Positions 1 through 10,894 of a stretch of DNA of 64,000 nucleotides are shown piece by piece. A program made the translations under genes and the position numbers. Origin of the DNA: Dermanyssus gallinae (lineage: Eukaryota; Arthropoda; Arachnida; Mesostigmata; Dermanyssidae); NCBI GenBank assembly GCA_003439945.1, contig QVRM01003947.1, forward strand, positions 1 through 64,000, read 5' to 3'. The notes below the pieces were generated by a model. It had not been told where the DNA came from. It saw only the letters and a program-made list of their open reading frames with translations, and did not search any database. How positions within the stretch are numbered: the stretch's first letter is position 1; each line of letters begins with the position of its first letter.

Positions 1-1688
1 TCACCAGTACGCCCCTCTTGTCTTTAAGGATTTCTGACGTTCTGCTTCAGCAGCGCTTATAATCCGTTCAATTGCCATCAAGGTGGACCGGCCATGGCGG
101 AAGCCATACTGTCCTCCTCCGAAAGAAGGTTGTCCCTCCTCCAGCTCTTTGGCCAGTCTGTTTGTGATGATCCTCTCGAACACCTTGCCTACCGTGCTCA
201 TAGACAGATGGGTCTAAGAGAGGAGGGTCTCCGGGGGGCTTGCCGGGTTTAGGGATTAAGACCACCCTCGCCCGCTTCCACTCCACAGGAAACCTTCCCC
301 TCGCCAGGATTCCTCCGCCACCTTGCGCAGGTAGCCTGGTGCCTCTTTACCAAGCACCTTGATCACCGAGGCCGAATCCCGTCTGGACCCGGGGCCTTGC
401 CACCCTGTTTTCGACGTGGCCGCAATTATCTCCTCCTGTGTTACCGGCGGTGGTAAAGGAATATCTTCTTTTTTCGCCGCTTCCGTCGCTGTCTTCTTGA
501 GTGGCATCAGGAATAATTTAGCGATGGCCGCCTCCTGCTGCTCTTCGCTAGGGCGTGAGTGCAACGACGAACTCATCGCTTTGAGCTTGCCTGTGACAAG
601 CTTGTAACCCAAGCCCCCCGGGTGGGTCTCAACTTCGTCGCTCAAGGCTCGCCACGACCGCTCCCTGCTCTCTTAATAAGCCACTTGAGGCTCCTACGGG
701 CGGTTCTCATAGCTGTTCTAGCTTTCTTTTTGGCGTGCAATTTTCGCTGGAGTTGCTGCCCAGTGCGATGGCTCGGGCGTACGTCCTGCGGGATTTCGTC
801 GTCACCAGCGCCTGGCTTCCGCAATCTCCCGCGTCCACCAGTACTTCGGTGCCCTTTTATTGCATCGGTTTCTGATCTGCTGGTCGTCCCTGCTTCATTG
901 CAAGCCTCGCGCATGATTCTTTAGCTCTTCCGGCGTGGCAACCATTTTCCCCCTCCGAGTCTCAGGCGAATTCTGCTTCTGAAAACCTCTTCATTGATTT
1001 TCCTCCACGTGATGTTGCCGGGTACAGGCGTTTCTTTTCTTCCTCTTGCCTCCCTCTGAGGCTCCGACTCGAAACGAAATGTATCGGTGTCGCTGAGATC
1101 TCGACGTCAACGAGTACCCTCCAGTCTTCAGCCTTACGTTTTCTTCGAGTACATCGTGACGTCTACGACTGATCCCTGACCGTTGTCCGCAGAAAGGTTG
1201 GCTCAGAGCCCTCGTTGGCGACCACCAGTCCGCGGACGACGCCCAGTCCGACAGGTCGTTGCCCCCTGTTATCCCAAAGACCGCGCGCGCCCCACTGCGG
1301 AGACTTTGCGTTGAAGTCACCGGCCACTATCAAGGACCCCTTATGCTTGTCATTTTCCCCGTAGCTATCCAAGAAGGTTTGAAACTCCTCGATCGGCCTA
1401 TTCGAGAGAAAGTAGCAGCTAAAATGGTCTCCCCGCCCTGAAGGGTGACCCCTGCTGCTCCATCATTGCTTCCAAATGCTGCAAACCCTTATGGCTTTAT
1501 TTACAACCCAGATGGCTGCGTCCCCCCTCTCGTCGACCACCACCTCTAGAGCCGGCGAGCGCCCTGTTTCGGTTCTGAGACAAGGCACACCGTCGACCCC
1601 CAGAGAGCAGGCCGTCTGTTCGAGGAGGTAATGAGCCGCAGCGCACCTATTCAATTATTTGTAGTATCAGCTTGGGCTTCTGGGTCAT
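1..1688 (-). pseudogene. ORF2 (endonuclease-reverse transcriptase), 5' part, frameshifted, U0
   Basis: ORF2 starts at the ATG at 1688, inside the end of ORF1, and runs off the window at position 1. Recognisable in order are the endonuclease N-terminus, the GDFNAKSPQWG block (about 1310-1350), the linker, and reverse transcriptase up to the conserved SLRP and YGFRHGRST region just before palm motif A. The frame is broken many times by 1-3 nt indels relative to U1 and U2, so the longest open stretches are 60-130 codons. A functional product is not possible from this sequence as given. Confidence 0.85.
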
Positions 1689-4290
1689 TTTTCAGTGATC
1701 AGCATTCTGTCTTCCTCCTCATCTTCCAAAGCAGATGCCTCCTTCTGCGAGGGTTTTGCTCCAGAGGTAACGTATGTGAAGCCTCCTGACTCCATCATTT
1801 CCCTCTCCTTTGATGCTGCCGCAGCGCCCGCTTGTCCTTCCTTTCGGGCTACCGCTCGGCTAGTGCGGAGCTCCGTTGTGTACAACCTTACACCTCGCAG
1901 CCATCGACCCGACCCCGTGCTCCGTCTTCTTGCATAGGGGGCAGCACTTGGTGTTCTTGCAGGTCTTTGCTGTGTGACCAGCCTTCCCGCAGTTGAAGCA
2001 CAAGCGCTCCCCCTGCTGCTTTCTTTTCAGGGCAGTTCTTTGCGAGGTGCCCTGGCTTTAGGCAGTCGTTACATAGTCTCGGCTTGACGTCCTCGCGGAT
2101 GGCATCGCCCCAACCGAGGTTTACCCTGCCAGCTTTGAGAAGCTTCTCCGAGCTTTTGCGTCAGCGCGGACCGCAATGCAGCGTTTCCCCCGCGTGGTTG
2201 ATTCGCGGTTCGTCTACCTCAAGATCCGTGCCTGCCTCCGCCAAGCAGTTTTCCGCAACTCGGCATCGGCCTTCTCCTTTGTGCACTATGTCTACCTCGT
2301 GAATGATCAGGTTCGCCCTGATCGGACGGGCCTTTGCCACTACGTTTCATGGCTGCCGCATCGCGTATTTTATTCATAAGGGCCCTCACCCTCCCGCCTG
2401 GGTCTCCTTGACAACAATGACAATGTCTTCGCTGTCCCTGGCTTTAGAGGTAGCCTGGATTACTACTCCGCCTACCTCCCCAGGGTTCCCTTTTCTTGCA
2501 GGTCTTGACCTTGTCGCTGTACAGGTCGCCCTCTTTGTTCTCAATGACGAGGTGCTTGTACGGGTGCTGTTAACCGTGCCATTCCCTTTTTTCCGAGGCT
2601 GTCGCCGCTCTCGGTTATCGTCCTGGTAGCTTCGTCTTTTTCCGCTACGCTGTTTCTTATCTCTCGCAAACACCTCTCCTATGCAGCCTTCTTTGGCGTG
2701 AGCAACCTCACATCTTCCTTGCTTTGGTTAGTGCAGACCTGTTGGGAAAGTGTACATAATTGTGCGTTTCTCTTCGTTTCCTTCTTGTACTGCTGTTGCT
2801 CCCGTGCGATTCCAAGAGTTTGGCGGTCCTCGCAAAGACTTTCTTCCGGGTCGTGCCCATTAGTCTTCCCGATGACCAGTGTGCGGGGACGCGGCGGTTC
2901 CTCGATGTGGTCTCCGTCGTCTAGTTCAGTGGACACTAGCGCTACGGAGTCTTGCGCCTTTATGATGACAATCTGACCCGTTTTTAGTTTTGGGCCCCTT
3001 CCTTGGCGTATCTGTGGACAGCTGGGAAGCCGTTTCCAGCTTCTGGAGAGTCTCCCTTTCGCTGTCCTCCTCTTTGCTGGCTGAGCAGTACCACCTTAGG
3101 GACTAAGGTTTGTACGAGGCCTTTCTTCACACAATTTTAGTATTGAGGAAGGCTCCTTTGGGCCACTCCCGGTCTAGCAAACCGGTGATGTCGCCGTCGC
3201 CATTGCTGGCACGAAGAATCGCTTCCCGATAGCCAAGATATTCTCCTTCTCAAGGCGCGCCCTTCTCTGCTCCGGGCTTCTTGTAGTAACAGAAGTTTTT
3301 CTGTGGCCATCCTCAGTTTTTCCTCTAGTTCTGTGATGCGCGCCTGTCCGTCTTGTGGGAGGTCGCTCGCAGACGTTTTTGTTGTTTGGATCATTAGGCG
3401 CGTTTTCCTCTGCTCTGGGGTCTCTTGAAGCATTTGAAGCTCATCCGTCGCCTCCTTTAGCTTGGCCTTCAGCTCAGTAATCAGTAGTAGTTCACTAGGC
3501 GAGGCATCTCTCCTAGCGGCCGCCTCCTCTTGAGCTTTCTGTTTTCAGTCGTGACGTTGGCGAGCTGAGATTTGAGTTCTTTGATCTCAATGTCTCTTGC
3601 TAGAATAGTCTTTTCCCTCTGTTGTAATCTTGCTCGATCCTCCCCTCTTGGCATTTAGTCATGCTTAAGATGGTCTCGCCACTAGTAAGCATTGCTTCCA
3701 AGTTATCCGCGGCATGCATCTTCAGTCACGAAGCGCCATTCTAATCAACGGCATTACGGCCTCTGTCCACGCCTTGCGTCTTTAACCAGTGATTTAATGT
3801 CGATGTTCACATTTTTAAACCTAGGATCTTCAATGTTTACCCGAGCAAATATTTCGCAAATCTTATTAAGGTGCTGTAAATTTTCCTCTCAATTTCCGAA
3901 GCTCTTTTGTTTTGCCTTCGCTTGACCCAAGATCTTTGTCTTTTTTCTGGTCATCCGAGGTGGTGCAGGCCGGGGACGTCGGCTTCCTTCTTTTGCCTTG
4001 CTTTCTCTTCCGTCCTTCTCCTGGTCCGCAGATTCTCCTCGTTGATAGTCTCCAGGGGCGATAGGCTTCTTGTGGCCGGCGGAGTGCGCGCCAGACCCCT
4101 TTTCGCAAAGGGATCTACCGCCTCAACCGGTGCGTTTAGCACCTCTTCGCTTCTTCCTTCCTTCTTCTCCTTCCAGTAGCCGTACTCGACGGGTGGCCTG
4201 GTCGCCTACCTCCCCTGCCGGACGTTTCTCTTCGGGGTGGGAAACCCCTGCTGGTGGCACGAAACCAGCATTTTTGTTTTTACTGTCCAT
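1647..4290 (-). pseudogene. ORF1 (gag-like RNA-binding protein), frameshifted, U0
   Basis: The start codon at 4290 opens with MDSKNKNAG as in U1, and the TAG at 1647-1649 closes the frame after overlapping ORF2. The acidic and basic N-terminal region, coiled-coil region and C-terminal CCHC knuckles (around 1900-2080) can all be found, but in different frames because of scattered small indels. ORF1 proteins of this clade bind element RNA and form the ribonucleoprotein that travels to telomeres. This copy is the frameshifted twin of the ORF1 at 8227-10894. Confidence 0.85.
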
Positions 4291-4864
4291 TTTAATTGGT
4301 TCTTACTTTCTCCGTTTGAGTACTTATCGGTCCTTGGCCGTCCACCATGTGTGGCGTGGTGGTGACAGTGGCTCGCAGCTACGGGGTTTCAGGGACCATG
4401 GCCTCGGCAATGCGCCCCGTTTAACACACTGCTAGTCCCATCCGGTCGCCAGCCGGCATAACAGTGGTCTCGGGATTTACAACGGATGATGGGGCAGCCA
4501 GGTTCAGGTTGGCTACTCTTCCTTCCCGGGCCCCTGTACTATCCGCCGGCCCGCGTGCCCCACGGTTTTAGAGCTGTAACCCTTGACCCCCTGATCCGCG
4601 ACCCGCGTCCACTGCCTCCTCCGCCAAGGTAGAGCGGCCTGGTGCTCCGATAGTGCCCCCTTTACCTCTCGCCCCCGTTGGGGCCGCTGGTGGCCCTCCT
4701 CCGCGCGAGAGGTGACGCTGCCGCTCCTAACATGGAGTACAGACGCAGCGTCTCTGTTTTGGTCCGCGCCGGGTATTTGATTTCCCCGGTACCCGCCATA
4801 TCTGGCAGCATTCCCCTATCCGCCACCTGGGACGCGCCCAGTAGGGACCAGTAACCCCCCTGGG
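4291..4864 (-). promoter_or_regulatory. 5' UTR / internal promoter region, U0
   Basis: This non-coding leader lies between the element 5' end (GGG at 4862-4864, next to TTAGG) and the ORF1 start. It is nearly identical to the leaders of U1, U3, U5 and U6. Non-LTR elements of this type must carry their promoter inside this region, but no promoter motif is identified here. A few indels distinguish it from the U1 leader. Confidence 0.75.
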
Positions 4865-4887
4865 AACCTAACCTAACCTAACCTAAC
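4865..4887 (-). repeat. Telomeric TTAGG repeat spacer (23 nt)
   Basis: The plus strand reads AACCTAACC repeated in perfect register, which is TTAGG on the minus strand. The spacer separates the U0 5' end from the U1 poly(A) tract (plus-strand T run 4888-4911). This is the target repeat for SART/TRAS-type elements and the canonical arthropod telomere repeat. Confidence 0.95.
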
Positions 4888-5154
4888 TTTTTTTTTTTTT
4901 TTTTTTTTTTTACAAACAGATATAAAATAATATATAATTAAAAGGAACGGGAAATGCGTTTACGCAGACTTGACCTCACCACCGCAGCGTGGTTCATCGT
5001 GAGGCCAAGTACTGTGGACTCGAAGGCCAGAACCTAGTTGTGATACCTATGCCTTCCATACCCACTAAACCCGTCTTCCCCGTAGCTTTAACCCCGTCGG
5101 TCGCTATTTGCATTCCTTCAATGGGTTAGGCTGCGGGTACTCCTTATCTTTCTA

Positions 5155-5194
5155 GGCGCTGGACTCTTTTGCGCCGGCCTGGACTCTTTTGGCC
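5155..5194 (-). other. Twin RNA hairpins directly after the ORF2 stop, U1
   Basis: On the minus strand, immediately after the TGA stop (5197-5195), GGCC-(11 nt)-GGCC is followed by GGCGC-(11 nt)-GCGCC. Both 11-nt loops read AAAAGAGTCCA. Stem arms are at 5191-5194/5176-5179 and 5171-5175/5155-5159. The pair recurs in other units with compensatory stem changes. It is a plausible recognition site for the element's own protein, since 3' UTR structure matters for SART-type reverse transcription; the role here is inferred. Confidence 0.75.
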
Positions 5195-8100
5195 TCAAAC
5201 ATTTGTGTAAACTCTGGCAGTCCGCTCCCGTTGTCTTTCCAGAGTTTCTCTTACTTTCATGATGTCCTCCGCCACGCGCGCCACATGTTGCCAGCCAGCT
5301 TCGTCTCTAAGCGCGAGTTCCATGAGGTTCTCCGGCGCAATTGTTGCCCCTAGCGAGGACTCCAGTTGTCTTCTCTGCTCTTCGAACCGTGCGCATCTGA
5401 AAACGGCGTGCTCCCCGTGTCGTCCTCTTCGCTGTCGCAAAGCATGCAGAGAGAAGAGGGCCCTGCGAAATCTATGGAGGTAAGCTTGAAAGCAGCCGTG
5501 ACCGCTCAGAACCTGCGATAGATGGTACGTCATCTGGCCGTCCGTCCACCACCCGCGCACGTCTGGGATCAGGCGCCTTGTCCACTCAGCCCCCTCCGTA
5601 ACGCCGCCCTCCCAGTCATTTATTAATGCCTCTGTTGCATGCTCATCTGTTGGCGCAATGTCGCTGTTGGCGTCTTCTTGCCTGCCCTGTCTCTCTCGCT
5701 CTCGCCATTTCTTGGCATGTGTCTTTATGGTCTCTTCCCACGGCTTGGCCCTGGCCAGAACAATGCCGCATTCGTGCTCACGGTTCGATACGACCGAGCC
5801 GTTCGTAAGGCCGCTCGGCTGTACCCTCCTCAGCTTCTTTCTTGTCCGCATGCCTCCGCGTTCCAGGGCCGTTGGACCCCACACCGGGATGCGTAGAGCA
5901 CAATTGAATCCGCCACCGTAGCCAGCAGCCTGCGGCGGCTCTCCCTCGGCCCCTCCAAGTCTCGGCAAAATTTTCGCCAGGTTCTGCGTTGCTTTTTCGG
6001 CTCGGGCATTTACCGCATGTACGTGCTCAACAAATGTCATTCCCTCGTCGAGTATCACCCCTAAGTACTTTCGCCGTCCTCTTCGTGTGCGCTACAATTT
6101 CACCGTTAAGACGGATAGCTAGCTTCCTTATGCGTTTCCTTCCTTTCAGCAAGAGCGCTTCGGTTTTATGAGCGGCCAGCCGGAGTTGGTGTTGTTCCAA
6201 CCACCGGCTAACTCTCATCAACGCCACCTCTGCCCTGTGCTCCAGTTCGGATGCCGTTTGTCCTCGAACTACAACGGCGAGGTCATCGGCGTACGCCCAC
6301 CGTTATCGTTCCTGGCGGAAGGTCTTTCAGATGGAGGACACCGTCGTATGCTATGTTCCACAGGACCGGCCCAAGAACCGAGCCCTGCGGAACACCAACC
6401 GTCATTGGCTTCTCCTTCCCTTCTGCCCCCCAGGTAATAGTCCTCTCGCTGAGGTAGTTCTCAATCACCCGTCGTAGGTAAGGCGAGATAACCCTTCTTC
6501 CGTAGCGCATCTTTGATCGTCTTCCATGGCATTGAGTTGAAGGCATTGCTGATGTCTAGTAGGATCACCAGTACGGCCCCTCTTGTCTTTAAGGATTTCT
6601 GACGTTCTGCTTCAGCAGCGCTTATAATCCGTTCAATTGCCATCAAGGTGGACCGGCCATGGCGGAAGCCATACTGTTCCTTCTCCGAAAGAAGGTTGTC
6701 CTCCTCCAGCTCTTTGGCCAGTCTGTTTGTGATGATCCTCTCGAACACCTTGCCTACCGTGCTCAGTATACAGATTGGGTCTAAGAGAGGAGGGGTCTCC
6801 GGGGGGCTTGCCGTGTTTAGGGATTAAGACCACCCTTGCCGCCGCTTCCACTCCACAGGAAACCTTCCCCTCGCCAGGATTCCATCCGCCACCTTGCGCG
6901 GTAGCCTGGTGCCGTCTTTAACCAAGGCACCTTGATCACCGAGGCCGGAATCCCAGTCTGGACCCGGGGCCTTGCCACCTGTTTTCGACGTGGCCGCAAT
7001 TATCTCCTCTGTTGTTACCGGGACGTCGTGGTAAAGGAATATCTTTCTTTTCTTCGCCGCTTCCGTCGCTGGCTTCTTGAGTGGCATCAGGGATAATTTA
7101 GCGATGGCCGCCTCCTGCTGCTCTTCGCTAGGGCGTGAGTGCAACGACGAACTCATCGCTTTGAGCTTGCCTGTGACAGGCTTGTACCCAAGCCCCCCGG
7201 GTGGGTCTCAACTTCGTCGCTCAAGGCTCGCCACGACCGCTCCCTGCTCTTGAATAAGCCACTTGAGGCTCCTACGGGCGGTTCTAAGCTGTTCTAGCTT
7301 TCTTTGGCGTGCAATTTCGCTGGAGTTGCTGCCCAGTGCGATGGCTCGCGGGCGTACGTCCTGCGGGATTTCGTGCACCAGCGCCTGGCTTCCGCAATCT
7401 CTCTCCCGCGTCCACCAGTACTTCGGTGCCCGTTTTAATTGCATCGGTTTCTGATCTGCTGGTCGTCCTGCTTCATTGCAAGCCTCGCGCATGATTCTCA
7501 TTAGCTCTTCCGGCGTGGCAACCATTTTCCCCTCCGAGTCTCAGGCGAATTCTGCTTCTGAAAACCTCTTCATTGATTTTCCTCCACGGTGATGTTTGCC
7601 GGGTACAGGCGTTTTCTGCCTCCCTCTGAGAGGCTCCGACTCGAAACGAAATGGTATCGGTGGTCGCTGAGAGTCTCGACGTCAACGAGTACCCTCCAGT
7701 CTTCCAGCCTTACGTTTTCCCGAGTACATCGTGACGGTCTACGACTGATCCCTGACCCGTTGTCCGCAGAAAGGTTGGCTCAGAGCCCTCGTTGGCGACC
7801 ACCAGTCCCGGCGGACGACGCCCAGTCCGACAGGTCGTGCCCCCTGTTATCCCAAAGAGCCGCGCCCCACTGCGGAGACTTTGCGTTGAAGTCACCGGCC
7901 ACTATCAATGGACCCCTTATGCTTGTCATTTTCCCCGTGGAGGCTATCCAAGAAGGTTGAAACTCCTCGATCGGCCTATTCGGAGAGAAGTAGCAGCTAA
8001 AAATGGTCTCCCCGCCCTGAAGGGTGACCCATGCTGCTCCATCATTGCTTCCCAAATGCTGCAAACCCTTATGGCTTTATTTACAACCCAGATGGCTGCG

Positions 8101-8270
8101 TCCCCCCTCTCGTCGACCAACCAGCCTCTAGAGCCGGCGAGCGCCCTGTTCGGTTCTGAGACAAGGCACACGTCGACCCCCAGAGAGCAGGCCGTCTGTT
8201 CGAGGAGGTAATGAGCCGCAGCGCACCTATTCAAGTTGATTTGTAGTATCAGCTTGGGCTTCTGGGTCAT
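5195..8270 (-). pseudogene. ORF2 (endonuclease-reverse transcriptase), frameshifted, U1
   Basis: ORF2 runs from ATG 8270 to TGA 5195-5197. The endonuclease motifs (LILQINLNR, VSEPNR, GDFNAKSPQWG), the reverse transcriptase palm (LLDISNAFNSMPW, GVPQGSVLGPVLWN) and the C-terminal Cys-His region are all visible, but in different frames. One extra C near 6296 sits right at the YADD catalytic motif and displaces the frame. In U2 the homologous stretch (12246-13529) is open, so most of these breaks are either recent or sequencing errors. The product would nick the CCTAA strand of the telomere and prime cDNA synthesis there. Confidence 0.88.
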
Positions 8271-10894
8271 TTTCAGTGATCAGCATTCTGTCTTCCTCCT
8301 CATCTTCCAAAGCAGATGCCTCCTTCTGCGAGGGTTTTGCTCCAGAGGTAACGTATGTGAAGCCTCCTGACTCCATCATTTCCCTCTCCTTTGATGCTGC
8401 CGCAGCGCCCGCTTGTCCTTCCTTTCGGGCTACCGCTCGGCTAGTGCGGAGCTCCGTTGTGTACAACCTGTACACCTCGCAGGCCATCGACCCGACCCCG
8501 TGCTCCGTCTTCTTGCATAGGGGGGCAGCACTTGGTGTTCTTGCAGGTCTTTGCTGTGTGACCAGCCTTCCCGCAGTTGAAGCACAAGCGCTCCCCCTGC
8601 TGCTTCTTTCAGGGCAGTTCTTTGCGAGGTGCCCTGGCTTTAGGCAGTCGTTACATAGTCTCGGCTTGACGGTCTCGCGGATGGCGCATCGGCCCCAACC
8701 GAGGTTTACCCTGCCAGCTTTGAGAAGCTTCTCCGAGCTTTTGCGGTCAGCGCGGACCGCAATGCAGCGTTTCCCCGCGTGGTTGATTCGCGGTTCGTCT
8801 ACCTCGAGATCCGTGTGCCTGCCTCCGCCAAGCAGTTTTCGCAACTCGGCATCGGCCTTCTCCTTTGTGACACTAGTGTCTACCTCGTGAATGATCAGGT
8901 TCGCCCTGATCGGACGGGCCTTTGCCACTACGTTCATGGCTGCCGCATCGCGTATTTTATTCATAAGGGCCTCGCACCCTCCCGCCTGGGTCTCCTTGAC
9001 AACAATGACAATGTCTTCGCTGTCCCTGGCTTTAGAGGTAGCCTGGATTACTACTCCGCCTACCTCCCAGGGTTTCACCTTTTCTTGCAGGGTCTTGACC
9101 TTGTCGCTGTACAGGTCGCCCTCTTTGTTCTCAATGACGAGGGTGCTTGTACGGGTGCTGTTAACCGTGCCATTCCCTTTTTTTCCGAGACTGTCGCCCG
9201 CTCTTCTCGGTTATCGTCCTGGGTAGCTTCGTCTTTTCCGCTACGCTGTTTCTTATCTCTCGCAAACACCTCTCCTATGCAGCCTTCTTTGGCGTGAGCA
9301 ACCTCAACAATCTTCCTTGCTTTGGTTAGTGCCAGACCTGTTGGAAAGTGTACATAATTGTGGCGTTTCTCTCCTCGTTTCCTTCTTGTACTGCTGTTGC
9401 GTCCCGTGCGATTCCAAAGAGTTGGCGGTCATCGCAAAGACTTCTTCCGGTCGTGCCCATTAGTCTTCCCGATGACCAGTGTGCGGGGACGCGGCGGTTC
9501 CTCGATGTGGTCTCCGTCGTCTAGTTCAGTGGACACTAGCGCTACGGAGTCTTGCGTCTTTATAATGACAATCTGACCCGTTTTTAGTTTTGGGGGCCCC
9601 CTTCCTTGGCGTATCTGTGGACAGCTGGGAAAGCCGTTTCCAGCTTCTGGAGAGTCTCCCTTTCGCTGTCCTCCTCTTGCTGGCTGAGCAGTACTACCTT
9701 AGGGACTAAGGTTTGTACGAGGCCTTTCTTCACAATTTTAGTATTGAGGAAGGCTCCTTTGGGCCACTCCCGGTCTAGCAAACCGGTGATGTCGCCGTCG
9801 CCATTGCTGGCACGAAGAATCGCTTCCCGAGTAGCCAAGATATTCTCCTTCTCAAGGCGCGCCCTTCTCTGCTCCGGGCTTTCTTGTAGTAACAGAAGTT
9901 TTTCTGTGGCCATCCTCAGTTTTTCCTCTAGTTCTGTGATGCGCGCCTGTCCGTCTTGTGGGAGGGTCGCTCGCAGACGTTTTTGTTGTTTGGATCATTA
10001 GGGCGCGTTTTCCTCTGCTCTGGGGTCTCTTGAAGCATTTGAAGCTCATCCGTCGCCTCCTTTAGCTTGGCCTTCAGCTCAGTAATCAGTAGTAGTTCAC
10101 TAGGCGAGGCATCTCTCCTAGCGGCCGCCTCCTCTTGGAGCTTTCTGTTTTCAGTCGTGACGTTGGCGAGCTGAGATTTGAGTTCTTTGATCTCAATGTC
10201 TCTTGCTAGAATAGTCTTTTCCCTCTGTTGTAATCTTGCTCGATCCTCCTCTTGGCACTTAGTCATGCTTAAGATGGTCTCGCCACTAGTAAGCATTGCT
10301 TCCAAGTTATCCGCGGCATGCATCTTCAGGTCGCGAAGCGCCATTCTAATCAACGGCATTACGGCCTCTGTCCACGCCTTCGCGTCTTTAAACCAGTGAT
10401 TTAATGTCGATGTTCACATTTTTAAACCTAGGATCTTCAATGTTTACCCGAGCAAATATTTCGCAAATCTTATTAAGGTGCTGTAAGATTTTCCTCTCAA
10501 TTTCCGAGAGCTCTTTTGTTTTGCCTTCGCTTGACCCAAGAGTCTTTGTCTTTTTCTGGTCATCCGAGGTGGTGCAGGCCGGGGACGTCGGCTTCCTCTT
10601 GCCTTGCTTTCTTCCGTCCTTCTCCTGGTCCGCAGATTCTTCCTCGTTGATAGTCTCCAGGGGCGATAGGCTTCTTGTGGCCGGCGGAGTGCGCGCCAGA
10701 CCCCTTTTCGCAAAGGGATCTACCGCCTCAACCGGTGCGTTTAGCACCTCTTCGCTTCTTCCTTCCTTCTTCCTTCCAGTAGCCGTACTCGACGGGGTGG
10801 CCTGGTCGCCTACCTCCCCTGCCGGACGTTTCTCTTCTGGGTGGGAAACCCCTGCTGGTGGCACGAAACCAGCATTTTTGTTTTTACTGTCCAT
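8227..10894 (-). pseudogene. ORF1 (gag-like, three CCHC knuckles), frameshifted, U1
   Basis: ORF1 runs from ATG 10894 (MDSKNKNAGFVPPAG) to the TAG at 8227. The last 283 codons (8227-9078) are open and hold a knuckle-like region: the first knuckle is clear (CNDCLKPGHLAKNC), while the second and third are shifted out of frame by short indels. Upstream, open blocks at 9584-9913, 9928-10359 and 10388-10894 carry the coiled-coil and basic N-terminal regions in other frames. It overlaps ORF2 by 44 nt. ORF1 proteins of R1-clade telomeric elements bind RNA and direct the particle to telomeres. Confidence 0.87.

Larger units (their letters stand above)
1..4864 (-). mobile_element. SART-like non-LTR retrotransposon unit U0 (partial)
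   Basis: This is the 5' portion of a telomere-repeat-associated R1-clade retrotransposon, read on the minus strand: 5' UTR, ORF1 and the first half of ORF2, cut off by the window edge inside the reverse transcriptase. It aligns almost base for base with U1 (about 6563-11468). The differences are mostly missing or extra single bases, often in short homopolymers, and substitutions are few. Its 5' end abuts a TTAGG spacer at 4865. The copy is either broken by many small indels or poorly polished sequence; the near absence of substitutions favours the latter or a very recent duplication. Confidence 0.9.
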
